This document shows, in pieces, positions 51,976 through 63,209 of a stretch of DNA of 64,000 nucleotides. The translations under genes and the position numbers were made by a program. Positions within the stretch are counted from its first letter, which is position 1, and the number at the start of each line of letters is the position of its first letter. The stretch comes from Rhizopus arrhizus (taxonomy: Eukaryota > Mucoromycota > Mucoromycetes > Mucorales > Rhizopodaceae), in contig JAKZZE010000028.1 in the NCBI GenBank assembly GCA_024220505.1, positions 62,001 to 126,000 of the forward strand. Reading direction: 5' to 3'. The notes under the pieces are model-generated. The model made no database searches, was not told the origin of the DNA, and worked only from the letters and a program-made list of their open reading frames with translations.

Positions 51976-53243
51976 ATATTATTCAAAATTAATATTATTA
52001 AAATATAAATTAAGTATAAAGGTGAGTATAAAAGCAGATACAATCAATAGAAGTACTAAAATATAATAGAAAATATTATTAAAATTTAAAATATATTATA
52101 ACTTTTGTTACTGCAAATCACTTGATTGCAATATTTACCCTACAATAATGGCTCCACCTCATCTGTGCTAGCTCGTTTTACTGCTTCTTGCTTGCGCTCT
52201 CTTGTACTCGGAACTTCCGCTGGAAAATGCTGGTATCATTTTATCTAGTTGATCATGGGCTATTAAACTGAAATTGGAAACATGGTTATGCTTCTCTGAG
52301 TGCGTACGACTTTATTCACCAAGTCAATTAAAGGTGTTTGTAATTTTCAAAAATTTACTGCTCTCTGTATGATTTTTTATTATTTTATTTTTGTAATAAA
52401 ACATCGTTATCATTGTCATATATTCATTTTAATTCTTGCTGAATACTGAGCCACTCGAGCACAACATAGGAACTTGAAGATGTTTCAACTTTCTTTGCTT
52501 ATGATTATTGTTTTGGTTATATACATCTTTTATTGCAATCCTATTAGCTTTCCTCCCTTTGTCTGGTTGCAAACTATGTTGAGATGTATACAATCGCATT
52601 GTTAAACTAGAAAAGAGACAATAAATCAAGCAATTTATGATCAGTATAAACAAGCAATCGAAGGCATGAAAATGAGTTGCCAAACAATTCACCCACTAAC
52701 CAAATTTAAAGCTTTTAGGCTGTTGTTATATGACAAGAAGTATGGTTTTAATCTATAATGGCTATTAAAACCGACTTTTTTCTTAACTTTTATAAAACGG
52801 CAAAGCTTCATACTAAAAACAAAAACTATGTCTTTTCAAATTTTTGGCGTTCTAAGCTCAAAGGTACCCCTTGCTTCAAAATATAAATTATCAGTAACTT
52901 TTTATAATATTTTGAATTCAACAAATGCGATTAGTATACAAGTAAGCTAAAGCAAAGCAAAACACACTTGTCCATATTTGTTGAGCATACTCTACTTAGC
53001 ACAAGACAGCTTGAGTGTCCAAGAGGAATAGATCAGCTTTTTTAACATTAACCAAATCTATAGTTTTATTTCATTCTTCAATTCTCAAATGTTTCTTTAA
53101 ACCAAGTAAATAATGATCACATTCATCAAATTTCACTTAAACTTGATATAATAAATTCAGTTTTATTTTTAATAAATCAATCTTTTATTATCTGTCTGTT
53201 TCTCTTCAAAAAAATATTAAAAGCGAGTTTTTTCTTTTTCTCT
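51976..53243. other. AT-rich spacer
   Basis: 1.27 kb with no supportable gene on either strand. The minus-strand frame at 52429-52692 lacks motifs. Confidence 0.5.
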
Positions 53244-54442
53244 TTACAGTTGACAGAGAACAGCATCAGCATCTGCACAGCTACCAGGGAATATGCCTAG
53301 TTGTGTATCCAACATCAAACAACTAGATCCTTGAAGTGAATAACTGTCTCCGTTCCATGAGCCCACAATAACTTTTCCAGTTATGGTCTTTTTCAATTCA
53401 TTGGATAAATTTTGCATATCTGCAAAATTTACTGCTCCAAGGACGGATCCAGAACTTGAGCATGCTACCTGTGCGCTTTCAACACTGTTTTGGAGTTGGC
53501 TGATAATGAAGTATTGATTTCCATTCATCTTAAATTGGTTCACTTTGTCTACAGTAGCAGGTAAATTGCCGGCACTTGATGATGGCATTGGTTGTTGCTG
53601 ACTTGTTACTAATGCTGCCTCTTGTGTTGGTTGAGGATTTGCTTGTAAAGCTGTACTTGCTACACCAACTACTGTTGGACTACTTTCTATTAATTTACTA
53701 GGTTGGTCTGTTTGTTTAGATCCGTTGCTTTTAGGAGCAGAGGGAATTTTTTGCTATAATTTTGACTTTTGTAAGGGAATATAGAGAAGGTTTACAAATG
53801 TATGTGCTTACTTGACCCCAGAACCCACAAATGGCAGTACTGGCTTGTGAACAAACGGCATGTGATCTTGGATAACGTTTTATCTTGTTTGAACTAGAGA
53901 GTAATACAAGTTATGAATTTTTTCTGTGCACTTTTTTTCTTCTTCTTACTCTGTAACCCGGATGCATCCAACACCATTACCTAAATATTATATTAACTTA
54001 CATGGATGAAAGTATAAATAAACCACTTACTTCCTTCATTATCGCTTACGCCTAAATGATTCTATACTTACACATAAATAGTAAAGCTTAGTAAAAAGAA
54101 AAAGTTGACTCTTTGTTTAATTTTGCATACCACAAAATAGCTTTGCCCAGCTTTCAAAAATTTAATGAGAGTCAAATGTGGCATGGCTTTATCTATTGCT
54201 GTCAATTTCTTCATATCACCCTTATTGTTAGAATATGTTACTAGCCGAGCTCCACAGCTATAATAACATGCTTCTTGAGGACCTGAAACCGCAGAGGTGT
54301 CTTGTACTTTGGCTAATGCAAACGAATATCCATCATTTAATCTTTTATTACTTGCTGAGGCTAAACATGGTTCAAATTGTTGAGAGTAGATGACATGATG
54401 ACTTAATAATATTAAAATAGAAAGCTTTAAAAACTTGATCAT
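53244..54442 (-). CDS. Secreted protein with two C-type-lectin-like domains
   Basis: Five exons on the minus strand (54442-54131, 54061-54031, 53980-53950, 53893-53812, 53753-53244) give 321 residues. A signal peptide is clear (MIKFLKLSILILLSHHVIYS). Domain 1 (~30-150) has the CTLD-like order ALAKVQD, ACYYSCGARLVTYSN, SYFVV, then VGCIRV and an ICGFW end. A Gln/Ser/Pro/Thr linker (~150-230) follows. Domain 2 repeats the order: YFIISQLQNSVESAQVACSS, GSVLGAVNF, VGSWNGDS, SCLMLD, DAVLCQ. The two 31-nt exons are supported because they restore frame and the central cysteine of domain 1. Ligand unknown; a surface-binding role is inferred. A partial motif match only; other disulfide-rich folds are possible. 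Confidence 0.65.
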
Positions 54443-54497
54443 TTGTATAATGTTTTACAAGAAAAGAAAAGAGAAATGTCAACTCTTTCATTCTTTA

Positions 54498-56559
54498 TTA
54501 AAATAATGCCACCAAATCTTTCTTAGTTACTTTTCCCATCGCATTTTTGGGTAATTCAGGTACACACTTTAACAAGGCTGGGACTTTATAGACAGCCAGT
54601 CTTTTTTTCAATTGATTTCGTAATGTTTGTAAATCAAGCTCCTATACGTAAATCAGATTAATTCTTCTTTTCCCTGTACATTGTTTTCCTTCTTTACCTT
54701 TCCATTTTCCATGACAACAACAGCAGATACTTTTTGACCCCATTCAGGGTCAGGGATACCAACAACGGCCACATCTTGAATACCCAAGTCACAAGAAAGC
54801 AATTCACGTTCGATTTCAAGTGCAGATACTTTTTCACCACCAGTCTAACAGATGAAGGAATGATTACAATTTGGTCTACACACTCTGAAAAAAAAAAGTT
54901 TAAATCTTTACCTTGATGATATCAATACTGCTTCTACCCAAAATTTGGAAGTATCCGTGTTGTCCTATTCTTTGCGCCACATCACCTGTAATGAACCTTA
55001 TAAGAATGTATTATGAGTGACGTCTTGTAATATGTTTATCTTTTTCATTTACCAGCCATCTTCTGTAAATTCTTTCTTTGTGGCCTCAGGTCTTTGCCAG
55101 TATTCTTTAAATACAGTAGGACCCTTGATTTGAAGTGTACCGGGTGTATCGCGTAATTCGGTGATGTCTTTATTGTCTGTCTCAGACATGATGCGTACTT
55201 GAACACCAGGAAGGGGAACACCAACAGTACCCTATTTATTTTTTAGTCTTTTCTCATATTTTTCCTTTAAGCATACTTCAACTCGTTCCCAAATAACATA
55301 TTCTTGACTAAGTGCCATACCAATTTCTAATGGTGATTTATTATCAATCACAGACATACATTTTGAATATCTTTTGATTTTACCTGTCATGCCATAACGT
55401 TCTAATAAAACCTGGCCTCCACTTAATTTTCTCCAAGTATTACGTAAAGTTGTAGGAAGAGAGGCAGAACCTGAAACCATGAATCTGAATTGTTTGCAAG
55501 ATTTCGTCAATTTTTCCTGTGTTTCTTCATCCTGTGCCTTGTAATATTGTATTAATTTAGCTATATACATAGATAAATTATTTTAGTTTCGAGCTTTGTC
55601 ATATCTCTTGTTATTTTTACCATAGACAGTAGGTACAGACATAAACACACTAAGTTTAGGCAACTCAGGATCACTCCATCGTGACCAAACAGCGGTAGCA
55701 TCAAACTTTTGATACATTTCAACAGTTGCTCCACAATAAAGAGGACAAATAAGAGCATTCACAATACCGTGAATATGATGAAGAGGAAGGATGTGGTGGA
55801 TTCTATCTTGTGCAGACCAATACCAGGCCTTGGTCAAACAGGAGGCTTGTGCATCTATATTGCGATGTGTAAGAACAGCGCCCTTAGGCTTACCCGTTGT
55901 GCCACTAGTAAAGATGATGAGGGCACTTGTATCCAGATCGGCTGAAAAGGTGCTGATATGAACTTGTTCAGTCACCGGCACATCTTGAACTTCCAGAAAG
56001 TCAAGTTTGGTCTCCTTGATGATCTCGTCCTGTCGGTCCTTAAAGACAGGATGGCCAATCACCAAGCTTGATTGAGATTCTTGTACACTGTAGATTTGTT
56101 CGGGTAAAGGATGAGTCGTGCCTGTCGGTTATGTCAGTTTACAAAGCAAAAAAAGGGTAAATATCTTACAAATGGGAACTGCAATTCCGCCCAGTGCCCA
56201 GATAGACAATAAAGTAACTACATATGGAAATCCACTAGGGAACACCAATTTTTGCATTAATTCTACTTTCTTTTTCTTGCTTTTATATTTTTACCTTGGG
56301 CATAAAATAGCTATTCTTTCTCCTTTTATATCACTAACATATCATTTAGGTAAAAAAAGGGTACATTTTATCAAAATCTTTATTGTACAAACCTTTTTTG
56401 CTTTTTCAAAAGGGAAACAAGATGAGCAATGGCAGCGAGTAATTGAGAGTACGTAAATGATGTCTTTAATCTAGAATCATCAATTGCAACATTATTTCCT
56501 TCAGCTGCTTGTTTTATAATGTTAGAGAAAAGAGGAAAATCAGGTAGTTGGGTCGACAT
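54498..56559 (-). CDS. ACSF3: ACSF3-like malonyl-CoA synthetase (AMP-forming acyl-CoA ligase)
   Basis: ATP-dependent acyl-CoA synthetase. The nearest relative I recognise is ACSF3, which charges malonate in mitochondria. Ten exons on the minus strand: 56559-56393, 56333-56295, 56234-56170, 56121-55621, 55560-55384, 55326-55277, 55231-55053, 54996-54912, 54844-54698 and 54641-54498 (517 residues, every join in frame). Motifs: A3 LIIFTSGTTGKPKGAVLTH, LPLHHIHG, A5 ERYGMTEIGMALS, A7 TGD, A8 GRSSIDIIKTGGEKVSALEIE, and A10 LPKNAMGKVTKKDL with the catalytic lysine. No mitochondrial presequence is obvious (MSTQLPDFPLFSNI). Peroxisomal or cytosolic acyl-CoA ligases of the same superfamily are the alternative. 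Confidence 0.88.
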
Positions 56560-58083
56560 ATTATAATAAGAGAAAAGATAAAAGAGAAAGACAGCAAGCA
56601 AAGTAGATTCGGGTTAAATATGAAGCATATAAACTGGGATTTAAAAATACTCACACAGCTAGCGTTATTTACTCACAATGAAAGAAAGGTCTGTTAGCTC
56701 ATTATCCTGTTTAATAGTTGTGTATTATGCTCTCATTTATATGACTAGCTCTAGTTTTATCCACAAATGCAGTATTCGTTCCTAGCATCCGATTTACAAT
56801 GAAAAGCTAACGCGTCTGTTCTTTAAACTGAATTACACTCCCCCTGTACATATATTTTCTATTTTTGGGTTCTATGAGGTCTATTAATTTTTGGTGTTGA
56901 GTGAAAAGACTTCTTTTAAAAATAAATAAATATCAATACAACACGAGAAAAGAAAAAGGTCAGGTTATCCTTTTGATGTTGTTTCTTCTTCGTTTGTTCA
57001 CCACCATCAATAGTTATGTTATTTTACGCGACTGACTAAAGAACTGTAGAATGTTTGTGAGAGAATCAATATTCATGTCCTCTGGACGAGTGCAATATTC
57101 TCATTTTAAAGTAATAAATCATAATACTACTATTCTGCCTTTCGGGCTTACATGCTATTAAAAAACGAACCTGTTATTCTTTCCTTGCTCTGAATAATTG
57201 GAAAGTTTGACTGTGACACTAACCGGGCAAATTCATCATTGGTGTATATCCATTGTCGCCTTTTAATAGCTCAAAAAGTTACGTGTCTTGAACTTGATAC
57301 AGCCTTTATGTTTCGCACCTTAATCTATTCCATATGTGTAAGTTAAATGTGATAAATACACGAATTTCCAGTTAGCCAAGTAATCGAATCTTCAGTAAAT
57401 TACTTTTAAACAACAAGATTACATTTAATCCATTTGGCGAGTATACAAGATGACAGTTACACATTATGCAAAAAAAAAAATCATTTTACCACACTGAGAT
57501 TTTTCAGGCTTTCTTTGCTTTAATCATATGCGTAACCATCTCAGTTAAGAATCACAATCGTAAGAACTAGTGATAATGACTGTGATTGTATACTCAAGAA
57601 TTTTTTGACAATGGTGATTTTGAAAACTGCAAAAAGGATAGACCGAGTAATGTAGAAATGAATAATTAATCAGTCAACCCCTTTTCTTTCATCCGCTATA
57701 GATCCAACTAAGGCATCTTAATATATCTACTTTGATAATAAGTGTACTGGAACAGCAATACTTGGAGAGACAAAACAACAGAAGTTTATTTACTTAAGGG
57801 ATTAAATTTTTATTGTGACATTGTGGTTTGATAGTACAGCAGGATCAAATGTAATAAAGAATAAACCAACTATTTTATTGATTAGTCAGTATTAGACAAT
57901 ATGCCTTTTTTTATTCCATGTAACAGCAATTACAATATCCAATAACGGATGGTAGTGTTTCAATGGATTTTTATTACAGTCGTTCCAATACCAAAGGGCG
58001 GGTTTTTTTTAGAAATTTGAGCCATCAATCAGTAGTGAACAACGCTTTTATTTATTAGGAGTTTATCTAAATAGGTTCTCCAT
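56560..58083. other. 1.5-kb spacer
   Basis: AT-rich, with no supportable gene. A G/C-richer strip near 57994-58008 (CAAAGGGCGGGTTTTT) lies just beyond the transposase fragment and might be its end, but no inverted partner was found. Confidence 0.4.
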
Positions 58084-58379
58084 TTAAACACTTTTCGAAC
58101 ACGTTCACAGAGTGCTGAACAAACGCATGTAGGTGATTGGGAGGGATAGAATTACAAGCTTCAGTAATTCTTGTAAACAAGTCTTTTTTATCCTCAAACC
58201 GACTGCGTTTGACTTTGTTTTTTAACTATTGCCCAAAACTGCTCAATTGGATTGAGCTCTGGGGAATAGGGAGGAAGATAAATAGACTTATGCCCTCTTT
58301 TGGTTATAAGTTCATCTATTTCTTTAGCTGTGTGAATAGGCGCATTATCCATAACTATGTAATGGCCCTTCAACAGCAT
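58084..58379 (-). pseudogene. Tc1-like transposase, C-terminal fragment
   Basis: Minus-strand reading starts LLKGHYIVMDNAPIH and continues YLPPYSPELNPIEQFWAIVK. These are the second catalytic aspartate and the glutamate of a DDE transposase, 34 residues apart. At the A-run of the following segment the frame changes. It then resumes with FEDKKDLFTRITEACNSIPP and ends HSVNVFEKCLNG. The N-terminal and first-aspartate parts are absent here. It differs from the intact element at 1868-3250 at many positions. Its 5' edge abuts the nuclease-like frame of 58384-58991. Confidence 0.8.
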
Positions 58380-58383
58380 AAAT

Positions 58384-58991
58384 ATGATTGTTTATTGATA
58401 AAAAAGGCTAATATTATTTTTAATATAGTGATATGCCTCTTGTCAAGCCCAATTGTAATCAAACTTGTGACAAAAACTGTATTAGATGGAAGGAATGACA
58501 AATACACATACATTGCCGTCGATAAAGGGAATGGAAAATCCCTTTCTTTTCTCTATTTGCCACAAACGCCGATCACAAGTGAGCTTCCTGTAATTGTTTT
58601 AGAAGTCCAAAACAATAATGAAATAACATCGATAAAGCGTTCGATTGAATACTGCCTACAAGTAGCAGAAAAATATGACTGTGAAGTATACTTCATTCTT
58701 TTATGTACTGGTCAAATTTCACCATCAGTTAAAATGAAACTTTCAGCCATTGTTAATAATCCCTATTGGTGGCAGCCACGCAGTGCTTTTTGGGCCAAGA
58801 AATGTATATTTGTTCCGAAGGTTGCGATTAATTGTGACAGTGATGTCGATCAGAGCCTTGATCCTCTTGCGGCACTTACATTATATATTTCTAGTAATGA
58901 TGAAGAGAGGTTGAAACTCAAGGATGTAGCGAATTCAACTATTCAACTCTTACAGACTGTGTCAGAGAAACCAAGGTCTACACTATTTTGA
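58384..58991 (+). pseudogene. Nuclease-like lineage-specific gene, 5'-truncated copy
   Basis: The open frame from the edge of the transposase relic to the stop at 58991 shows GRNDKYTYIAV, then PVIVLEVQNN. It continues IKRSIEYCLQVAEKYDCEVYFILLC, FWAKKCIFVP and SLDPLAALTLYISS. The same order occurs in the minus-strand gene at 59576-60490 (PIIIEFQQNV, MKRAVGYCIQADKRF, YWANRCYIV, LDPFTTYCLFLTS). The conserved E-x-Q after a beta-strand-like PVIVLEV, with an Asp upstream, resembles the core of PD-(D/E)XK enzymes, where ExQ occurs in the Rpn/PDDEXK_2 group. No ATG is evident before the conserved part, so the start is probably lost. Function unknown. Confidence 0.5.
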
Positions 58992-59575
58992 TTTTTAATA
59001 TTTTTGAAAAATAAAAAAATAACACTAGTAAACATAGCGTACTTTATTTAAACCTCTTCATGGAGATAGTTTAATACTCAATACACATAAGATATCGATT
59101 TCTTATAAAACAATTATTCTAATAGTTATATTATGATGGGGATCTTTCCATTTAGAAATGGGATATTGTGACACAACGTTATACGCTATCAAAGGTACCT
59201 CTTTTCTGAACATACAAACATGCATGAATACTATTAACATTACATATAGGAGCGCACTAGCAGAGTTCTATTGGGATATAAAATGCACGCAAACATATAA
59301 GCTAAAAAGATAGTAATAGAAATAATATAGTGGCTACTTTACCTCTATTAATTAAGAGGAAGAAATGTGTATCGTGTATAATAATTGAGTAAGCTACGCC
59401 TATTAAGCACAAACGTAAATGAATTTCTTTAGTGTATTTTCATATGGTCAATATGAATTATAATAGGGATACAGTCAAAAACTACTACTAACAGTTTCTT
59501 CCTTTATTAAAACAGATGCAATAAATAAGAAATAATAGTTGTGAAATAAGACAAACGAGAGTTATGACATAGATC
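58992..59575. other. Spacer between convergent nuclease-like genes
   Basis: 584 bp, AT-rich; shared 3' flank of the two related genes. No gene is seen. Confidence 0.45.
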
Positions 59576-60490
59576 TCAATTCTCTAAATATAAGAAAAAA
59601 AAGTTTCTAAGGCTTTCTCCATTTTTATACTTCCAACCAAGCCTCTTCGTTCCTTCCTCCAAGCAGAGCTTCCAGTCCATTTTGATACCTTTTTCACTCT
59701 TTTCTTTTTTGAAGGTTTCTACAAAGTTCATATATTCGTGTAATGCATCCTCTATTTCAATAGATTTGTCCAAATCTTGATCCTCAGAAAGGTAATCCTC
59801 GCTAGTAATCTTATCAAGTTTTCTTTTTTGTTGAATGCTATATTGTAAAAAATTGTGATGCGTACTCTTTAATTGTGCTTCTTGGTAGACTGTCATCTGT
59901 CAACATAGCCAGAACCTTTTCGTATTGTTTGCAATACATATCATTAAACTTGTTTAACTCCTCTATTACACTTGCATGTTTGTCGAGAAGTTTGGCGTAT
60001 GCAATTTGTAAAATATTATATAGCATTTTCATTGTGGTATTTTCTTTCGTTGGAGCTAGATTGATTGATGTAGCTTGGCTCGTCAGAAATAAGCAATAAG
60101 TAGTGAATGGATCCAAATTTGAATCCAAACCTGAATCACTGGCAGTATGGTTTTTGATACTACTTTCGTCAACAATATAACAACGATTCGCCCAATAATC
60201 ACATGGCGCTGCATAACAAGGTAAATTATCGCAGTTTTCTAAATTATTTTTCATCGTAACGCAAAGCGAGTTGATACATATAACCAAAAGAATTGGATCG
60301 ACTTCGAATCTTTTGTCTGCCTGAATACAGTATCCAACCGCTCGTTTCATAAATTTATTATTGACATTCTGCTGAAATTCGATGATAATTGGTGGGAGAC
60401 TGGGATCCATAGATTTTGACACCAAAACAATGTCAGAATGCGTGCCATTAGGCCAATTAGTTGATTCAAGAAGGTTGCTAATCTTTCACA
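59576..60490 (-). pseudogene. Nuclease-like lineage-specific gene, fuller copy, probably frameshifted
   Basis: The reading runs from about 60490 (SNLLESTNWPNGTHSDIVLVS) through PPIIIEFQQNV and MKRAVGYCIQADKRFEVDPI to LDPFTTYCLFLTS. It then enters a helical region to about 59860. There the frame shifts in or near a T6 run (overlap 59838-59896). The next frame continues with a Lys/Glu-rich coil and a C-terminus MDWKLCLEEGTKRLGWKY, ending at 59576. The S-D-I-V...IIIEFQ pattern matches D...ExQ of PD-(D/E)XK-type folds. Proteins of this plan are, as I recall, numerous in Mucorales and uncharacterised. A 28-nt intron at the shift would be too short, so I treat it as a probable pseudogene. No ATG start was found. 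Confidence 0.5.
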
Positions 60491-60699
60491 TAATTTAAAT
60501 AACGCGTAAAAGAACGTTATTCAAATCAGTGAGGAATTCCCAGAATAAAAGATAATCTATGACAGAGATACAAAAGAATAAATGAAAAGTTGTCAGAATC
60601 ATAATTATATATGATACTTGCTAAAATACCTGAATATTAGAAGAACGCTTACAATAGAAGATATTAAGCCACTCATTTAATAAGATATACATGCCTGCC

Positions 60700-60985
60700 T
60701 TCAATTAGAATAATTTTTAGAATTGTGCTTTTTGAAAGTAATATTACACTTTGTTGTCACAAAAGTGTAAAGTGTAGATTTAGCTATCTTTAGGTCTTCA
60801 AATTCCTTGGCTAAGCTCTCCATTACTTCAGTTTATGGGTTCTCTTCATTTTTTAGCCAACTTTGGGCTGTAATTGCTGAAATGTTCAACTCCTTTACAG
60901 TAGTTCTTACTAGCATTTGTTTCTCTTCAAGATAGAAGAAAAGATTCTCTTTGTCTTCTGGCGTACCACGCTTGTAATCTCACGT
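60700..60985 (-). pseudogene. Tc1-like transposase, N-terminal fragment
   Basis: Minus-strand reading gives YKRGTPEDKENLFFYLEEKQ, then VKELNISAITAQSWLKN, a stop, then VMESLAKEFEDLKIAKSTLY and TTKCNITFKK. This is the helix-turn-helix half of a fungal Tc1-like transposase. It stops before the first catalytic aspartate. A 23-T run (60989-61011) adjoins its 5' side. Same strand as the C-terminal fragment at 58084-58379, with the two nuclease-like genes between. Confidence 0.6.
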
Positions 60986-61011
60986 CTGTTTTTTTTTTTT
61001 TTTTTTTTTTT

Positions 61012-61307
61012 CTTTTGATTTCTTGTTATTCATCATCACTCGTGGTTTGATCTTTCGCAATCTTTGCCTTCTCAAATGGCTTGAGGTCATGCTGCCTGTG
61101 AAAATCAGTAACGGGCTCAACAGGAAAAGTCTATTGTTTATAAACAAAATGTGGAAAGAAAAAAAAATAGTCGAAAATTAAATGAATTTTTTTGTGGATG
61201 AACTTTTTTTCTTCAAAAGTGCACGAAAGTTTCCAAAAATAGTGTAGTTGGAAGAGCGTTTCCCCAACACTTTTGATAATTTTTTCCTTTTAAGGAAATA
61301 ACACATC
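61012..61307. other. Spacer with transposase debris and LINE 5' region
   Basis: The first ~100 bp read on the minus strand as an acidic/basic leader that could extend the transposase relic. The segment from about 61250 may be LINE 5' UTR. No gene is seen. Confidence 0.4.
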
Positions 61308-62067
61308 ATGTCCACCCACCTTCAAACCATTCAACGATTACAAAATGAACTCGCAATCGCTAATGCCAAGATACACCAGTTGCAACAGGAAAACGCTTCT
61401 TTGCGGGAAGCAAGTATCCTCTGAACCCACACCAACTGCAAACTCCAGTCCTCCTTCTGAATCTACTCCCCCCTCCTCCAAACGTCCACGCTCCCCCAGC
61501 AGTGCTGCTGCTCCTCCCACAACCAAGGTATCTAAGCTTCCGAATCCCAAACCCAAACACAGTTTAGCTGCCATTGCTCGCCAATTTTCCTCTCCTACTG
61601 CTCCTTCCAGCTTCACGTTTATTCACGTTCCCATTCACCGTCACCTCCCCATCCATCAACTCCGTGCTAACCTTCGTGAGTTGCACATTAACACACGCCG
61701 CATTCAGGATATTCAATATTCAGATCGAAATGTGGTCAGCTTCCTTATCCATACCGGTTTCAAACCTGAGCTCCGTTCTCAGCTGTACAAACACAAAATC
61801 ACTATTCGTGACGACTTTGACCCTCTGAGCCCCTCCATCATTCGTGATCCTACACTTCTCAATGAATCCATTGAAAGAAAAACTAAACTTGCTCGTCATG
61901 TATTCCTCCAATGACTTGGTTCTGCTTTCCGCCGTCTCAAGGCTCCTCTTTACAACGCTGTCACTGACTACTTTCTCCAATCTGGGCTCATAGACCTCAA
62001 TTTCTTGGCGTCTTTTGATCTCGCTCTCCCTCACAACTATCACAACCCTCTCCTAGACAAGATCTAG
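61308..62067 (+). pseudogene. LINE ORF1 (Gag-like) pseudogene
   Basis: From ATG 61308 the reading is a Gln-rich coiled coil (HLQTIQRLQNELAIANAKIHQ) that hits a stop at 61422. The neighbouring frame continues from about 61405 with a Pro/Ser-rich linker. A folded region follows: FTFIHVPIHRHLPIHQLRAN, NTRRIQDIQYSD, and KHKITIRDDFDPLSP. An in-frame TGA sits at 61912 where the context (FLQ-stop-LGSAF) suggests a mutated codon. The reading then runs to 62065-62067. This plan, coiled coil plus basic domain, fits ORF1 of LINE elements in Mucorales as I recall them. ORF2 does not follow. GC content is higher than the surroundings. One frameshift and one nonsense change mark it as dead. Confidence 0.65.
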
Positions 62068-62426
62068 AGCTCTTTTCTACCTCTTCCCTTCCTTTTCTTT
62101 TTTCCTTTTTGACTATCAAAAAGGTTTTTAGCACTCTTTTATCCTCTCTTTGATCTGACCCGGACAATTCAATCCCAGAAGTGATTATGTGCTCAATTGG
62201 GTTATCTTAAATTTAAAATAAAAATACTCTTTAATTGTAGTTGGAAGAAAAAAAAAAGTGTCAATAAAAGGAATCTGATGTAAAAATTTTGCTTGCATAC
62301 ATTCCATAAAAGGTAATTTGGCTAACTGGGGAACGAAATCACTGTGCCCAATAATAATGCACATTCCCCCTCTTTTTTTTGTAAAAAGTGGCTTGAGTCT
62401 CTCTTTCTTCCTTTCTTGTGTCGAAA
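62068..62426. other. Spacer and promoter of the Tim17-like gene
   Basis: 359 bp. A TGTAGTTGGAAGA sequence at 62236-62248 also occurs at 61245-61257, a possible target duplication around the LINE pseudogene. CT-rich sequence precedes the next ATG. Confidence 0.4.
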
Positions 62427-63203
62427 ATGAATCCCAGAAGTAAAGAAACACTTGAAAGCGTATTTTTGGGCACAGGTTTATCTGGTACATAAAAACGAGA
62501 AGATTTGCATAAGAGAATAACGATTATTCAACTAAAAATTATATAGGTGCTTTTGGAGCAACGACAGGAGCCACTATGGCTGTATTAAGAAATGCCCCTG
62601 TAAAACAATACTGTATTTCAACTGGTTTAAGTTGTGGTGTATTTGGTGCAACATTCTTTTGTAAGATTCATAATACTTTTGCTTTTATATTCAATTAACG
62701 GATAGAAAAAGTGGTTAGGGAGACATTCATTTCATATCAGAGACAGAAAAATGCTCAATTTGGATTAAAAGATTCTCAAACAAAAGATCTCGATGCATTG
62801 ATCAGTAGTGCTATGGCAGGTGCAACCACAGGTGGTTTACTGTCTGCTGCATTTCGTAAGTTTTGAGTTGTAAAAGATCTAGAAAAAGATGGCTAATTGA
62901 AAAATTAAAGGTGGACCTAAAGCAGCTGTCTCCGGCACAGTCATGTTTGGTGCTATTTGTACTGGTCTCCAAATAATATATACAGCAGGCAACAACTGGC
63001 GTCAAGAGGCAATCATTAGTCAAGATAAAGCTGAACATAAGGTTTCTACAAGCTTTTTGAAGCAATTCCATTTACCCACTTGGTTTCCTATCCACCAAAT
63101 CTCTGAAGAGGAATACAATGATTTATTAGATACCAGATTAAAAACTTTGGAAGCAGAATTAGCAGAATTAGAACAAAAATTGTCCAGTACAAAAAACAAT
63201 TAA
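62427..63203 (+). CDS. Tim17/Tim22/Tim23-family-like mitochondrial membrane protein
   Basis: Four exons (62427-62475, 62547-62660, 62712-62855, 62911-63203) give 199 residues, all joins in frame. The small first exon starts MNPRSKETLESVFLGTG. Gly/Ala-rich membrane helices follow: AFGATTGATMAVLRN, LSCGVFGATFFLVRET, SSAMAGATTGGLLSAAF and AAVSGTVMFGAICTGLQ. This G-rich, four-helix plan is characteristic of the Tim17/22/23/PMP24 superfamily. The C-terminus is soluble, with a Trp-rich patch (HLPTWFPIHQISEEEYND) and a coiled end. I cannot match it to a named translocase subunit, so a role in inner-membrane import or assembly is inference. Its stop is 6 bp from that of the convergent RPT6 gene. Confidence 0.7.
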
Positions 63204-63209
63204 ACACTT

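Noticed and set aside
52429..52692. 87-codon minus-strand frame
   Set aside because: Cys/Leu-rich but with no signal, motif or exon continuation.
57960..58030. Inverted repeat for the transposase fragment at 58084-58379
   Set aside because: No complementary copy was found near 61000-61240.
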